Positions 14,301 through 25,422 of a stretch of 64,000 nt of DNA are shown here, piece after piece. Source of the stretch: Paratrimastix pyriformis (lineage: Eukaryota > Preaxostyla > Paratrimastigidae); the NCBI GenBank assembly GCA_027972325.1, contig JAPMOS010000090.1:1-64000 (forward strand), written 5' to 3'. The stretch's first letter is position 1, and each line of letters starts with the position of its first letter. A program made the translations under genes and the position numbers. A model generated the notes under the pieces. That model had not been told where the DNA came from, did not search any database, and saw only the letters and a list, made by a program, of their open reading frames with translations.

Positions 14301-15983
14301 GCGGCCGCGGCGGGAACGGCAGCAGCCGCAGAGGCCGTGGGGGCACCAGACGTAGGTCTGCCGGGTGTGTGTATCAGGCGCGGGTGCAGCGTGCGGCGGA
14401 CGGGAAGGGCATGAGGAGATGCTGGGGGAGCGGCCGCTGTGTGGCCGGTGTCGGGATGCGGGGCAGAGCGCGTGCGGGGCTACTGTGTCCAGGTGTGTGA
14501 ATGACGATACGCATCTGATCGTCTGAGGACGAGCACACGTTTGGTGTTTCTCTTCAGCAGAGGGAACTTTGGTGGGTCGGATTCTTACGAATGGACAAAA
14601 AAAAAATGTGTCTGTGTCTGTGTCTGTGTGGGGCGGACCTGCTTGATGACCCAGATCATGCACCGCAGCACGATGGGGAACAGGGTGTTGCCCAGCAGGA
14701 TGAGCGAGGCCAGGGTGAAGAGCACCACCGGGTCGTGCTGGAAGAGCTCCACGCTGTCGGCCAGGGTGCTCACCCCGGCGTTGTTGAAGGCCGAGATGGT
14801 GTGGAAGATGGCGAACCACAGGGGCGAGACCGGGTTCGGCTGGGAGGCGATCACCTGGTGGCGTGTGTGTCGTACGGGAGCAGAAGGAAGTACGTTGTTG
14901 TTTGTGGTGTGTGGTGTGGTGGACGGAAGCAGAAGGAAGATGACCGACCGGTAGTGGGAGCACGTGGGCGTGGGCGTGAAGGTATGATGTGCGTAGTGCA
15001 TGGCGGGTGGTTGAGGAGGATGTGGGACGAACAGGTGGGGCGGGGCGTGGGACTGTGGTGGGAGGGGCAGACCTGGAGGGAGTACGGATCGGTGATGAAG
15101 TGGATCCACAGAATCAGGGCCGCGATGACGTAGACGGCAATCATGTACACCAGCACAAGCCACACCAGCTTACCCATGGCGAGGTACTGCGAAGAAAAAA
15201 AATGAAATTTCGAAAATTTCCTTGCGGATTGCCTGGCAGACCTCGAGGTTATAGAGATACAGGGGTTTGTTCTTCTTCCGGCGGTGGGTGGACGACCCTG
15301 AGGTGGTGGAAGACTCGCTCGATGGCGGGGCCCGGATGTACATGGCCCCTTGGACATCCCCCCCGGAGGGATCCACTAAGTAGCGCGAGTAGGTCATCGA
15401 CAGGTAGGGCTCAGCAGCCAGCTCGGGGGTCCAATGGTACGCCGGTTCGGGGGATGCCGTTGTTGCCTGGGGCCCGGCCAGCAAGGACGTGTTCTCGCTG
15501 GACTGTTCCAGCGTCTCCGGTGCCGCCACGGCCTCCGCCGCCAGTTCGGGGAAGAGCGCCTCCACGGTGAGCGAATTGAATGCCTTCCGGAAGAAGTACC
15601 TGCAGCCCCCCCCCGGAGGTGTCGGTGAGCCTGCAGGCGTGAAAGTGGGTGACACACACAGACCGCCGGGCAATCAGAGGGGCCAGGGTCAGCATCACCC
15701 CGCTCCCCAGCTGGAACAGGACCACCATCAAAATTTGTGTTTGCAGGGTTGCATGAGAAAGGTCGAAAGTCATCAACCCTGTGTTGGAAATCGCGGAGGT
15801 TGTGAAAAACCATGCGTCAATGAAGGTGACAGTGATATTGGGATTATCCTGTTCGGCAAAATAAATCCAAATTGCGAAGAGGCCCGAAGTAATGACAATG
15901 TAAGCAAAGTGGAGCCAGAAATACGAAAAAAATCTTTGAAAGAAGGATTTCACTCGCTGGGTCGCGGTTTTCCGAACTGGCAT
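11127..15983 (-). CDS. Trk/Ktr-type potassium transporter
   Basis: Plasma-membrane cation uptake protein of the Trk/HKT/KtrB superfamily, built from four membrane-pore-membrane units. The start is the ATG at 15983 (MPVRKTATQ), followed by a membrane segment. Pore loops are visible in order: DAWFFTTSAISNTGLMTF near 15815-15765, FAIFHTISAFNNAGVSTL near 14810-14760, SIFQCVSTRAAGFTCINV near 13110-13070, and IFEVSSAYGNVGMSLGFP near 11745-11690. The first two filter centres carry Gly as expected. Cytosolic loops between units are long and Pro/Ser rich. A C-terminal block KHRDLPSSIDRAI lies near 11265. At least eight exons are needed. Introns hold a CAGG tetranucleotide tract, a triplicated splice acceptor and a retroelement scrap. 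The last exon changes frame by one base near a G run, so the stop is at 11127 or 11192. It starts 119 bp from the divergent membrane gene. Confidence 0.85.
11274..11414. repeat. (CAGG)n plus poly-G in Trk intron
   Basis: About 29 CAGG units followed by a run of about 22 G. In the sense of the Trk gene this is poly-C followed by (CCTG)n ending in CAG, and it sits right at the 3' splice site of the last intron. Confidence 0.95.
12317..12415 (-). mobile_element. 3'-end fragment of the PLE
   Basis: Reverse-complement match to the last 100 bp or so of the element's terminal repeat. It includes the CCTCGCACCGGCCAACCCGGCTG hairpin half, the CCTGTTCACACC stem, TTTCAACATCG and the final CTTCTGCTTCTGTCCAACAC. 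A block of about 20 bp inside the hairpins is missing. It lies in a Trk intron. Two still shorter look-alikes of only the terminal CCTTCTGCTYCYGTNC-ACACAC tip occur at about 14872-14905 and 14918-14945. Confidence 0.7.
12419..12505. repeat. GTGTCGGCA(GCA) tandem repeat
   Basis: Seven or so copies of a 9-12 bp unit (TGTGTCGGCAGCAG or TGTGTCGGCAG) in a Trk intron, immediately beside the retroelement fragment. Confidence 0.85.
13126..13281 (-). repeat. 62-bp tandem repeat with triplicated 3' splice site
   Basis: Two extra copies of a unit of about 62 bp adjoin the true acceptor of the exon carrying Trk pore loop 3. On the minus strand each unit contains CCGCTCTTTGCAG followed by about 20 nt copied from the exon start (ATCATGGGCGTCCATCTTCC) and then an intron-like pyrimidine stretch. 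The copies are almost identical, so the duplication is recent. Confidence 0.9.
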
Positions 15984-16102
15984 TCGCCCCCTTTGAAAAA
16001 GCGCCCGAGATCGAAAGAGCGCTCTTCACCAAGGGAACTGGCCGCTATTTCTGTAACGATGTAAAAATTTTTAAAACACAGCTCGCAACTCATCGTGTGG
16101 TG

Positions 16103-17373
16103 ATGATGGAGGAAGGCAAGATTTCTTCGCTCTCAGACCAACAACAACCTTCGGCACCCTCTGCGCAACCCCCCGCCGCCGAGTTAGCCCCGAGCTCGGA
16201 AACTCCTCCACAGCAATGTCCTCCTCCAAATGATGTCTCGACACAGAAAGGAGAAGGTAGTAGTGATGGTATTCCGCCATCTCTCTCTGTGGAGAACCAG
16301 CATCACACCGATGACCATCCCAAGTTGGCAAAGCAGGCCATGGCCACGCTTACCCACAGACTGTGGCAGTTTTCTGCCACTGTGATGTCCTTTTTCTCCG
16401 CGCTCCTGTGCGCTGTCCAGATTGCCGAGGAGGTGGAAATTGATGCGATCGCTCTCACATTTGCACTGGTCTTTGGGGCACAACTCTCCGTGCTCTTCTG
16501 CGTCACTCGTCTCCCTGTGGCTTTGGGTCCAAACTCACCGACAATTGCAGGTGGCTCGAAGGTCAGTCGAATTTTCCTCTGACCCGGCCCACAGCTCATA
16601 TCTCCTTTTGCAGAACGCCATGTTCTTTTTTGTCCCGCCTTTCGTGGTCGGTGGGTTGGCGGTGCTCCAGTGCCTCGACCAGTGGAGTCCTGTCCCCCTG
16701 GTGGCATGGTTCCTTTGGGCGGTGTTGCTCTTCTTCCTGCCGCCCCTCTTGCGGGCCGGCCTGGGTGAAGCCCTTGTGTTCCTGGCCACGGGTCCTCTGT
16801 TGACATCTTTCGTCTTTTACTCGCTCACTTCTCACGTCTGTGACGCCACCCGAAGCCGTTCACATCGGCCTTAATCCATGCTCTAGTTTGCCTGGTTGCC
16901 TTTCGCCATCGGGATCCCGTGCGGCCTGCTCTCTGTGGCTGCCTTCATCACTTCGCGCTATTCCAACGCCAGTCGGAGTCTGTGCGTTCACATCCCCCGC
17001 ACTCGCTGACCGCTGCTTTTTTGTTTGACACGACAATAATGGCTGTGTCGCCCCCCTCAAAGTCGACCCGACCAAGCGTTTCCGGCACGTCCGGCTGCTC
17101 TTCTACGCGACGTACGCCATCCAGGTTGTGCAGGCCATCCTGATCCTGCTCAGCGACCTGAGCGATTACGGGTCGGAATATCTGCTGCAATCGCGGTTCT
17201 TCCTGCCGGTGCTGCCCCTCTTCGTGGCCTTCCAGCACCAGAAAATGCTGCGTCGCTTCCGCCGGGGTGTGCAACACGAGGTGGCCTCCGAGCTGATCTG
17301 CCAGTCGCTGGTGCTGTTCGCCATCCTGGGGGCACTCGAGTGCCTCCTCTGCCCGCTGTTCTTTGTGGTGTAA
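16103..17373 (+). CDS. polytopic membrane protein, unknown
   Basis: Not recognised. Translation from the ATG at 16103 gives a Pro/Ser/Gln-rich soluble head of about 65 residues, then eight or nine hydrophobic segments. These include RLWQFSATVMSFFSALLCAV, AMFFFVPPFVVGGLAVLQCL, LVAWFLWAVLLFFLPPLL, LFYATYAIQVVQAILILL and a C-terminal LVLFAILGALECLLCPLFFV. Four exons fit. Introns lie at about 16562-16613 (GTCAGT...CAG), 16838-16886 (GTCTGT...TAG) and 16980-17065 (GTCTGT...AAG). The last residues are hydrophobic up to the stop, so there is almost no C-terminal tail. It shares a 119-bp divergent promoter region with the Trk transporter. Confidence 0.65.
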
Positions 17374-18008
17374 CGGACCACCCCAGGTCGGGAACCACAA
17401 GAACATGTTCTGTTTTCGTGGTGGTGTGTGTGCGTCTCGACTGTTTCTCTGATTCTTCACTTTTCCCCTCTCTGGACGTGTTCCGATCAACCCCCAGTGA
17501 CGGACAATGCAACGCGTGTTCGAAAGGAGATCAGACAAAACGAGGAGATGCAAGATAGGGGCCGACGAAGAATATGAACATGCACCAAAGAAAAACTCCA
17601 AACTTACAGAACGACAAAAGCGGAAATAACCGGGCAGGGGGATGGAGACGGAGCGAGACACTCGAAGGAAGGTTGGGAAAAGAGGCCGCAAAAAAAAACA
17701 GGGGCGAAGAAGAAGAAGAGAAGAAGAAGAAATGTTTTGTGTGCATGAGTGGCCACTGTGAACCCATTTTCGTCCAAGAGCAGCAGCGTTGCATTCCCGA
17801 AAAAACCACAAGCACACAGCAACAAGCACTTATCGGTCTGGGCAGGTGCGTGGGCGAACCACAGCCAACCAACCACGTGGGGTGAGCAACGCGCACAGGG
17901 AGAATGCCTGCTCGTCCGCCGGCTGGTGCCGCTCCCGGGGGCAGAGCCACAGGCGGATGCAATCCCCGACAATGGCATCTCGGTCCCACCAACCCGCCGG
18001 TGGCCGGC
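17374..18008. other. intergenic, no gene seen
   Basis: Convergent 3' flanks of the membrane-protein gene and the first SPFH gene. A purine-rich GAAGAAG stretch lies near 17705-17732. I see no conserved reading frame. Confidence 0.6.
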
Positions 18009-19752
18009 CTAGACCGAGGCGGGGGACAGGGGCGGCTCCAACCCCACGGTCAGCATCCCCGTGGAGTGGGCCTGGAGGGCCTGGATGTACATGTACCGGA
18101 TCAGGTCCGACGGGCTGAACTCGGAGAGGGTCGCCTGCAAGTGGGTGGGCGAGAGGGTGGGTGGGTGGGTGTGAGTTGGAGTCTGTGCGCCAACACAGAG
18201 GCAAAGGGACGTGGAGTGAATGAAATCATCGGGGGGGGTGGGGGGGGGGGGTGGGTGAGGTGGCGGGGTGGCGGGGTGGCGGGGTGGCGGGGTGGCGGGG
18301 TGGCGGGGTGGCGGGGTGGCGGGGTGGCGGGGTGGCGGGGTGGCGGGGTGGCGGGGTGGCGGGGTGGCGGGGTGGCGGGGTGGCGGGGTGGCGGGGTGGC
18401 GGGTGCGAGGGAGGGAGGAAGCGCGGGCAGGGTGGAGCGGGCGTGTCGGGAGCAGCGCGGCGGACGTTCAATTAGCCTGTTGCGGCTGATGAGGAAGGGG
18501 GGGGGGGGGGGGGAGTTGGGGGATGCAGACCAGGGTGGCAGCCGCATCGGCGGTGGCCGTGGTGGTCAGGTTCAGGCCCTGTGCCGAGGCCCTGCGCGCG
18601 CCGCACCGACGTTGGGGGATGAGCGGGGAACCGAGGATGCCTGATTACCCCCGAGCGAGCGAGGTTCCCCGCTCTGCAACTTCATCAATCCTCCCCGTCG
18701 CCATCCCATGGGTTGTAGTCGCCGCTTATTGTCCAAGGTACGCCCCCCCCAGACCAGCTCAAAGACGGCCTTCTCGATGTCCTGCCGGGCCACCTCGGTC
18801 TGCTCGATGGAGGTCTCAAAGGCCGCGGGGAGGTCGACTGGTCACGAAGGAGATGATTGGGTGCGCCGGCACAACCGCACAACCGCCACCACCAGCATGT
18901 GTGCCGTGAGCCCGCGCGCGTGTGTGGACTCTGGACGTCCGCCGGTGCTTCAGACGTGCCATGTGGTCATGGGGACATGGGGATATGCGGGCATGTGGCC
19001 GTGGGGGAACAGACTCGACTTCAGTTGCACATCCGTGCAGCGGGCGTGCACCTTGTCGAAGGATTCCTCCAGCGAGGCCCGGAGGTCGTACTGTGGATCC
19101 CACCCCGATGTCGGGTAAAAGGTGCAGGAGACCGGGAGACAGCGATCTGAAAGGACAGACCTCAATGGCGGACCGATTGCGGAAGAACTCGACGGCCCGC
19201 CAGTGCGATGCAACATCACGCACAACATCTCGGGAAGTACTCATCAGAATTTCAATGTACTCCGTGTTGAGAAGCCGGTAGAGAGCGGGAAGGCTGTTTC
19301 GACTAGGGAAAAACGGAAAGGTGTCAACGCCAGCAGACAAGTCGTCAGACATCAGCTCGTACTGGAGAGTAATGCCGAGAGTCAGAGAGAGTCCGTCCTT
19401 TGTCCGCGAGGTGATCAGCTCGACTGATGAGGAAGAAAAATCGAGCGTCTGCACTGTCTTCGGGTATTGGATGAAGCCGTGGCCGAGTCCATGGAAGTAA
19501 CGCCCCTCATCGTACGTGTTTTTGTTGTCGACTTGAAAAGTGAATGCAAATACCCGGACCATGAAAGAGCAGACCAATTTGCACAACATAATTTACATCT
19601 AATCCATAAAAACCGACTTCAACCCATTGGAAAGAACATACAATCAAAACCACGGTGACAATAATTGCAGCAACAGCAAGAATGGCATAAGAAACGAGTT
19701 TCCAGCAAGCACAAGGGTGGTAGCAGCAGCAACATTCGCCATCTTGGCACAT
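18009..19752 (-). CDS. SPFH/band-7 membrane protein, copy 1
   Basis: Single-pass membrane protein with an SPFH (stomatin/prohibitin/flotillin) domain, the class that scaffolds membrane microdomains. The start chosen is the ATG at 19752 (MCQDGECCCCYHPCACWK) because the neighbouring paralogue starts at the same point; an in-frame ATG at 19839 is the alternative. A Cys cluster, a likely palmitoylation region, precedes the membrane helix. SPFH motifs follow: GRYFHGLGHGFIQYPKTVQ, LGITLQYELMSD, DVASHWRAVEFF, then ETSIEQTEVARQDIEKAVFE (helical region) and a C-terminal SPSDLIRYMYIQALQAHSTG. The stop is at 18009. Several introns are needed; one holds an 8-bp minisatellite and a poly-C tract (sense). 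It is tandem with copy 2 and about 60% similar by eye, so duplication is likely. Confidence 0.8.
18236..18402. repeat. 8-bp minisatellite (GGTGGCGG)n
   Basis: Near-perfect GGGGTGGC units, about 18 copies, preceded by a G run and followed by another at 18487-18501. It sits within an intron of the first SPFH gene. Confidence 0.95.
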
Positions 19753-20293
19753 TGCTGAAAACGTTCGAGTGGAACGAACCCGCGGTGAATTTCGCTCCGC
19801 CGGAAACTCCTCGTGTGCCCCGCCGTCGGGCGTAAGCATGATTGGAGGAAAGAAGATGGGAAAGCGACTAACAGGTTCGTCTCACTGTGCCGCCACTTGT
19901 TGCCTGATGGCTCCCTGGTTGACCTCCCGCAAGAACGCCAGCCTTGGGTGTCAGTGAGCGTTCTCATCGCGCGCCACACGGCCTCGCACGTGCCCGCCCC
20001 CTTTCCGGACCCGGCTGATGGGCCTCATGGCCTCGTCTCTTGGACGCGTCCTCGGCCGCCCAGGCCCGTTCGCTTCTTGAGTCCATGGGGCATCAACACT
20101 TGCGATCCGATCAGTCCCAAACTTCGTGAGATATCCCACTCGACACGTTTCTCAATTTTTGAAACGGTCACAGACGGACACACACGAGAAAAAACGAGGG
20201 CGGTGAGAGACTGTTCCAAAGAAAAGCAGAACAACAACAACAAAAAAATCTGCGATGAAACAAGAGAAGAAGGCGAACATTCCCCTGGGGAGG

Positions 20294-21923
20294 TTATATG
20301 TTGGCGAGGTCCACCGGGGGATCGAGGCCGATGGTGAGGGCGCTCGAGCTGTGGGCTGCCAGGGCTTGGATGTACATGTACCGGACAAGGTCCGACGGCG
20401 TGAACCCGGAGAGGGCCGCCTGCAATGAGGAGGAGAAATCAGAAATTAAAATGAGTCCATAATGGACAAAATTCAAAAACGCGTCTGGAACCTGGGGAGG
20501 AGGAGCCAGACCAGGGTGGCAGCCGCGTCGGCGGTGGCGGTGGTGGTGAGATTGAGGCCCTGTGCCGAGGCCCTGTCGGGACAAAAAAAGGACGGGATCA
20601 AACGGGTGAGAAAAGGACCAAACGGGGCGCGCGAGTGTGCGTGTGCGTGCGTGCGTGTGCGTGTGCGTGTGCGTGCGTGTGCGTGTGCGTGTGCGTGCGT
20701 GTGCGAGGGTGGGGGGAGTGCAGACTTGGCCTGGACGATCTTGGCCTGAGCAGAGGCGTTGGCGGCCGTGATTTGGACCGTCTGGTCGACCTGGGCGTAC
20801 ATGATGCGGGTCTGGGCCAGCACCTGGGCACTCGACTAGGGACGGGAGGGGTGGGGGTGGAGACGGTGGATGAAGATGGGGGTTATGTGTGAGAGGCGCA
20901 GCAGTCACCACCCCTTGGGACGGGAGATGGAGAAAGTATGGAGGGAGGGAGTGGAGGGAGGGGTTGGTTGGTACGAACCAGCTCAAAGACGGCCTTCTCG
21001 ATGTCCTGCCGGGCCACCTCGGTCTGCTCGATGGAGGTCTCAAACGCGTCTGGCAGATCAACTAGAGGAGAGGAGGGCGTGGAAGAGAGGGATGAGAACC
21101 CCGGGGAAGAGGACCCGCCGGAACGGACTGCTCTTCATCTGGACATCGGTGCACCGGGCATAGAAGTCCAAGAATGCCTCGGCCATGGAGACCCGCAGGT
21201 CGTACTGAAGGAGACGGAGAAATAGTTGGTCACGCAACCCCCGGGGACCAGCCACGCTGCCGGACCTCGATCGAGGAACGATTGTGGAAGAATTCCACGG
21301 CACGCCAGTGGGACGCAACGTCGCGAGCCTGGTCACGGGCCACATTCTTAAGAACTTCCACGTAGTCGTGGTCGAGCATCCGGTACAGGGCGGGGAGGCT
21401 GTTCCGACTGATGATGGATTGAGAATGTGAGGTTCGATGGTGGAGCGCAGACATCAGCTCATACTGGAGAGTAATGCCGAGGGTCAAGGCGAGGCCATCC
21501 TTCGTGCGAGCAGTGATGGCCGTGCCCGAGGTGTTCTGGGAGAAGTCAAGGGTCTGCACGGTCTTCGGGTATTGGATGAACCCGTGGCCGAGACCCAGGA
21601 AGTAACGACCCTCATCATAAGTGTTTTTGTCGTCGACTGCGTGGCGGAAAACGCTCGAAAAAATACAAGAGGAGACCGCAGACCAATCTGTACAATATAA
21701 TTGGCATCCAACCCGTAGAAACCAACTTCGACCCATTGGAAAGAGCACACAATTAAAACAATCATGGTAATCAGGGCAGCAACACCTGTGAAAAGCGAGG
21801 CATGAGGCGGTATGAATATGTTGTGAGGGAAGAATCCCGACCAATCACGAGGTAAATAATAACCTTCCAGCAAGCGCATGGATGGTAGCAGCAACAGCAT
21901 TCTCCATCACCTTCACAGCACAT
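20294..21923 (-). CDS. SPFH/band-7 membrane protein, copy 2
   Basis: Paralogue of the preceding SPFH gene. The ATG at 21923 gives MCCEGDGECCCCYHPCACWK. An intron with sense GTCGGG...CACAG follows; splicing it gives WKVIIYLVIGVAALITMIV, aligning residue for residue with WKLVSYAILAVAAIIVTVV of copy 1. Then come SFQWVEVGFYGLDANYIVQI, GRYFLGLGHGFIQYPKTVQ, SRTKDGLALTLGITLQYELM and DVASHWRAVEFFHNRSSIEV. The YDLRVSMAEAFLDFYARCTD segment precedes an oligomerisation helix and the C-terminal GFTPSDLVRYMYIQALAAHS before the stop at 20294. The ATG is 138 bp from the divergent scramblase start. The Cys-rich N-terminus and helix suggest membrane anchoring at the cytosolic face. Confidence 0.82.
20635..20712. 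repeat. (GTGCGT)n microsatellite in SPFH2 intron
   Basis: Alternating GTGCGTGC/GTGTGC repeats of about 75 bp between two exons. Confidence 0.9.
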
Positions 21924-22061
21924 GATTCTGAGGCAGAAACTGGAGAGGAACTGCCCTCAACGCCGCAGCAAAGCAGGCAATTTCCCGTTCCATTTGGTTT
22001 GTGTTGTTTCGCCTAAAACACGAAATAAAGCTGGCCTTCACCTTAATGAATTCTAGATTAC

Positions 22062-23253
22062 ATGATCCAGCCAGTTCCCGGTCAGCCGCAAGTTCTTGTT
22101 GGCGTCGCGCAGCCGATGATGGCCCAACCTCAGCCCATGATGGTTGCTACCCAGCCTATGATGGCACCGATGGGTCAGCCCATGATGATGACACCGATGA
22201 TGGCTGTCCCTGGTCCGATGACCTACCAGCAGGCTCCGATGCCCCCTGGCGGGTACGATCACACCCTGTTGGCTCCCCACCAACGGTTGGTTGTGAAGCA
22301 AGAGATTGAAATCATGGAGGTCCTGACGGGATTCGAGACCCAGAACCACTACAGCATCTTCACCCCCGAGAAGCAGCGCCTCTTCATGGCCGCCGAACAG
22401 AGCGACTTCTGCGCTCGGTGCTGCTTGGGCGGGAGTCGTCCCTTCACCATCAAGGTTTCCTTTTTGTTCCAGAGCAGTGCCCTCACCCACCAATTCACCG
22501 CCGTAGATCGTCGACGTCAACACCAAGCAGGAAATCCTGACCTTCCAGCGCGATTGCAAGTGCTACTTCCACGAAATTCGCGCGTTCTCTCGTGCGGGTG
22601 CCCTCCTTGGTCTGGGCTCTTGTTCTGTTGCTTTCCCTTCTGACCACCGTGGATCACCGAAACAGGCTACGTCAAGCGGAACTTCTCCTGCTGCGAGCGA
22701 AACTACCAGGTTTATAACGCGGCCGGCCAACCCATGTACTTCATCAAGTCTGTATGACCCCTGCACTGTCCACACCCATCATCGTCATCCCCTCTCCGTC
22801 CAGCGGCCCCTGCTGCTCCCCGTGGACGTTCGACATTGTCAACAGCGCGGGCCAGCAGGTGGGCAGCATTAAGAAGAAGTGGGGCGGCGTCTTCAAGGAA
22901 GTCTTCACCGACGCGGACACCTTCTCGGTCGAGTTCCCCCCCGCCGATCCCGACTGCAAGGCCGTCATTCTGGGGGTCTGTCCGCCCCACATGCTTGACG
23001 GAACTGGGTCGACCCGGACACGATGCAGCAAGTGTGCGTGTGGCTGTGTGTGTGCGTGTGTGTGCGTGTGTGCGCTTGCGGCAGTGAGTGGATGATGGGT
23101 GGTATGTGGTGCTGAGAAGGAGGGCGGAGATCGAGGCCGTTCCTCACCGGCCTCGTCCCTTCCCATCTGTGATGCAATGCTTCCCCCCAGGCGGTCTTTC
23201 TGATCGACTTCATGTACTTCGAGGACAACCAGAAGAACAACAACAACAACTAA
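22062..23253 (+). CDS. phospholipid scramblase
   Basis: Scramblase-family protein (PLSCR), which binds Ca2+ and moves phospholipids between leaflets or acts as a membrane-tethered regulator. The N-terminal 65 residues are Met/Pro/Gln rich (QPMMAPMGQPMMMTPM). The scramblase core follows: LVVKQEIEIMEVLTGFET, then CCLGGSRPFTIK, EILTFQRDCKC, YVKRNFSCCERNYQVYN, CCSPWTFDIVNSAGQQVGSI, KKWGGVFKEVFTDADTFSVE, the Ca-binding-type acidic segment, and the C-terminal VFLIDFMYFED before an Asn run. Exons: 22062-22454, 22507-22591, 22666-22747, 22804-22975 and 23191-23253. Two of the four introns start GTCTGT, the others GTTTCC and GTGCGG. The last intron contains a GTGT tract. Length (about 260 residues) is normal for the family. 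It lies head-to-head with the second SPFH gene. Confidence 0.93.
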
Positions 23254-23686
23254 GTCCCCCCCTGCACGGCCTGATGCACATCCCCCCCTCCCCGGGTCCG
23301 AATCTTGCATCGGCTTCCGAGCCTCGCCGCCGTCTGACGCCCCGCTCTTCGTCTCCCTTCATCCAGATGGCGGGGTCTCTTCTTCCCGGGGGTGAGGGGT
23401 CATTCCCCTTCTTTCTGTCTTTGAGGACAGTCGGGATGGTTTTGGAACTGTTTTGTTTTTTGTTTTTGTTGTTCGTTGTTGTTGTTGCTGTTGCTGCTGC
23501 TGCGATCTTCGTGCTGTGGCTGTGGCGCGTGTGGTGTGTGCGTGTCAGCGCGCGCGTCCGCTTCTTCATGGCTGTTCGATAAACTCCTCCCTCCCCTTTA
23601 CATCCCTTTTGTGGTATGAAAAGATGGACGACGATGATGACTCGAGTGTGCAACAAGCCCGTGGGGAGGGGGGAAAAAAAGGAGTT
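23254..23686. other. intergenic between scramblase and tRNA
   Basis: T-rich and TTG-repeat sequence (about 23440-23500) probably forms the 3' flank of the scramblase gene. No coding signal was seen. Confidence 0.6.
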
Positions 23687-23759
23687 TGGAGCTGAGGGGT
23701 TTCGATCCCCTTGCCTCCCGCATGCCATGCGGACGATCTACCAAGTGATCTACAGCCCC
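23687..23759 (-). tRNA. tRNA-Ala (GGC)
   Basis: On the minus strand a 73-nt cloverleaf can be drawn by hand. The acceptor GGGGCTG pairs with CAGCTCC, the D stem GATC with GATC around ACTTGGTA, the anticodon stem TCCGC with GCGGG around ATGGCAT (anticodon GGC), and the T stem AGGGG with CCCCT around ATCGAAA. The discriminator is A. No intron is needed. Confidence 0.92.
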
Positions 23760-23812
23760 AATCATGCCCTCTCGAACGTTCTGCGCGCCATCGGGTTCTT
23801 TTCCGACTCATT

Positions 23813-25386
23813 TTACCGCGTCGGGGCCACGGGCGGCTGGGCGGGGCGCACGAGCGAGGCGCCGGCAGGCTGGGGCGGCTGGGACATGGCGTCCTGGGCC
23901 AGCACGCGCTGCAACTCCCCGATGAGCTGCAGGGCGGAGGCCGCCGGGGCGCTGGCCTCCTCGGGCTGGGCGGACGACCCCGCGGCGTGTGTCTGGAGCA
24001 GCGCCGTAACGGTGCCGTCGCGCAGCGGCTGCGGCAGGCAGTCCGCGTTGAGGGCGCCGCGGGCACTGGGGGGGGGGGGGGGGGGGGGGGGTCCAGATTG
24101 GCGGTGAGTTGATCGACCCACATCGCCCCGACACATGTTGAAAACCCATCCCTGAGGAAGCGCGTTGGCGCTGCCCGTGTCAAAAACAAAACGTTAAAAA
24201 AACGATATCGGTTCGGACAGGAAGGAAGAAGGCCGGGATCCCGATAAGAATCGGGGGGATGGAGCGCGTGGCAAGCAGGGATGGAGCGGCGCGGATGGCG
24301 GGGGGCGGACCGGTGGTTCTCGGCGAGGCAGATGTAGCTCCGCAGGATGTGGCGCAGCAGCCGGTCGCGCTGGGCGTCGAGGGGCCCCTGGGTCAGGTCG
24401 CCCACCATCTTGGTGAGCACGTTGTTCACCGCGAAGAACCGCTCGGCCGTGCTGCAGACGTACTGCAGACCCGTCTCGGACTGGATGATCTTGTGGATGA
24501 TGAAGGTGGCCACCTGGGGTGATGGGGGCGCGAGGGTGATGGAGGTCATGGGGTGGGATGCTCATGGGGGGGGGGGGGGGGGGGGGGGGATATCCTCTTT
24601 TCCGACGATTCCCTTCGGGGTGGGCGCAGCAGTGGCGGCGGTGGTGGGTGGCACAAGCAGACGGTTCTCGAGAGGTCGGTGCCGCTCTCCATGATTCGGA
24701 GACACAGAGGGATGATCTCTGTGGAGAGCAGGAAGTTGATGACCTGCTTTTCGTCCATCTACAGAACCGAGCGGGGAATGAAGACCAATAGAGAGAAGCG
24801 CCACCGGACCTTGACTAGGGAGCCGATCACACCCAGGGAAGTGAGCCGGAGATATTCGCAGGATTTATTGCGCAGGGCGGTGCTGGCAGTGAGGAATGGA
24901 TACAAAAACAGTGGGATGTGGGCTATGAGAATAGAAAGAGGTTGAGCAAGAAACCCAAATGAAGACCGAGGACCTTCCAAAAAGGGGAGTCGCGTATCCT
25001 TGTGTGATGATATACATTGGAGGAGCGCAAGGGCGTTGCATGCAGCACTGGAATCACTAGAAGAACCAATTATCGACCGTTGCGTTGAGGAGGAGTGCGA
25101 ACCGTTCGGTGAGGTTGGGGGGAGATAGAAGAGGATAAATCGAGATAATCTCTTGCAAAAGAGCACATATGGCCCCAGGGGCGTGCCAAAGTACTGGAGC
25201 TAGATCAGGAAACAAATCTTTTTTCTACAGCGCCCAGAATAGCCCGGAAAGCAGATCGACAGAAGGCAGCCCGAGTGGTGATGCGGCCTTGAAAGGGAAA
25301 GAGGAAGCGCAGACTTTGCTTAATTCTGTGAGTGCCGCTGCGCGGGTTTCTGGGTGGTTCAGTTTTGTTATGAGTTCGTTCATCAT
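23813..25386 (-). CDS. CNOT9: CCR4-NOT subunit CNOT9 (RCD1/Caf40)
   Basis: Armadillo-repeat subunit of the CCR4-NOT deadenylase complex, which binds GW/W-motif proteins and links mRNA decay to translation repression. From the ATG at 25386 the reading is [20 protein letters not shown], then [60 protein letters not shown] and [13 protein letters not shown] follow, then [59 protein letters not shown] and [20 protein letters not shown]. The core ends with [21 protein letters not shown] Pro/Ala/Gln-rich tail follows, with stop at 23813. The core matches human CNOT9 block by block. Seven or more exons; the donor after AENHR is GTCCGC and its acceptor is a run of about 24 C followed directly by AG. 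It shares a 36-bp head-to-head start with the methyltransferase gene. Confidence 0.93.
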
Positions 25387-25422
25387 TTCAACGAGCCGGG
25401 GCCAGGCGGTGTCTCCCTCGAA
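25387..25422. promoter_or_regulatory. 36-bp divergent start region
   Basis: Only 36 bp separate the start codons of CNOT9 (minus) and the RRM-methyltransferase gene (plus). Any core promoter must overlap the 5' ends of both transcripts or lie inside the neighbouring gene. No TATA-like motif is visible. Confidence 0.5.

Noticed and set aside
18236-18402. CRISPR-like array
   Set aside because: Units are contiguous 8-mers with no spacers; a minisatellite.
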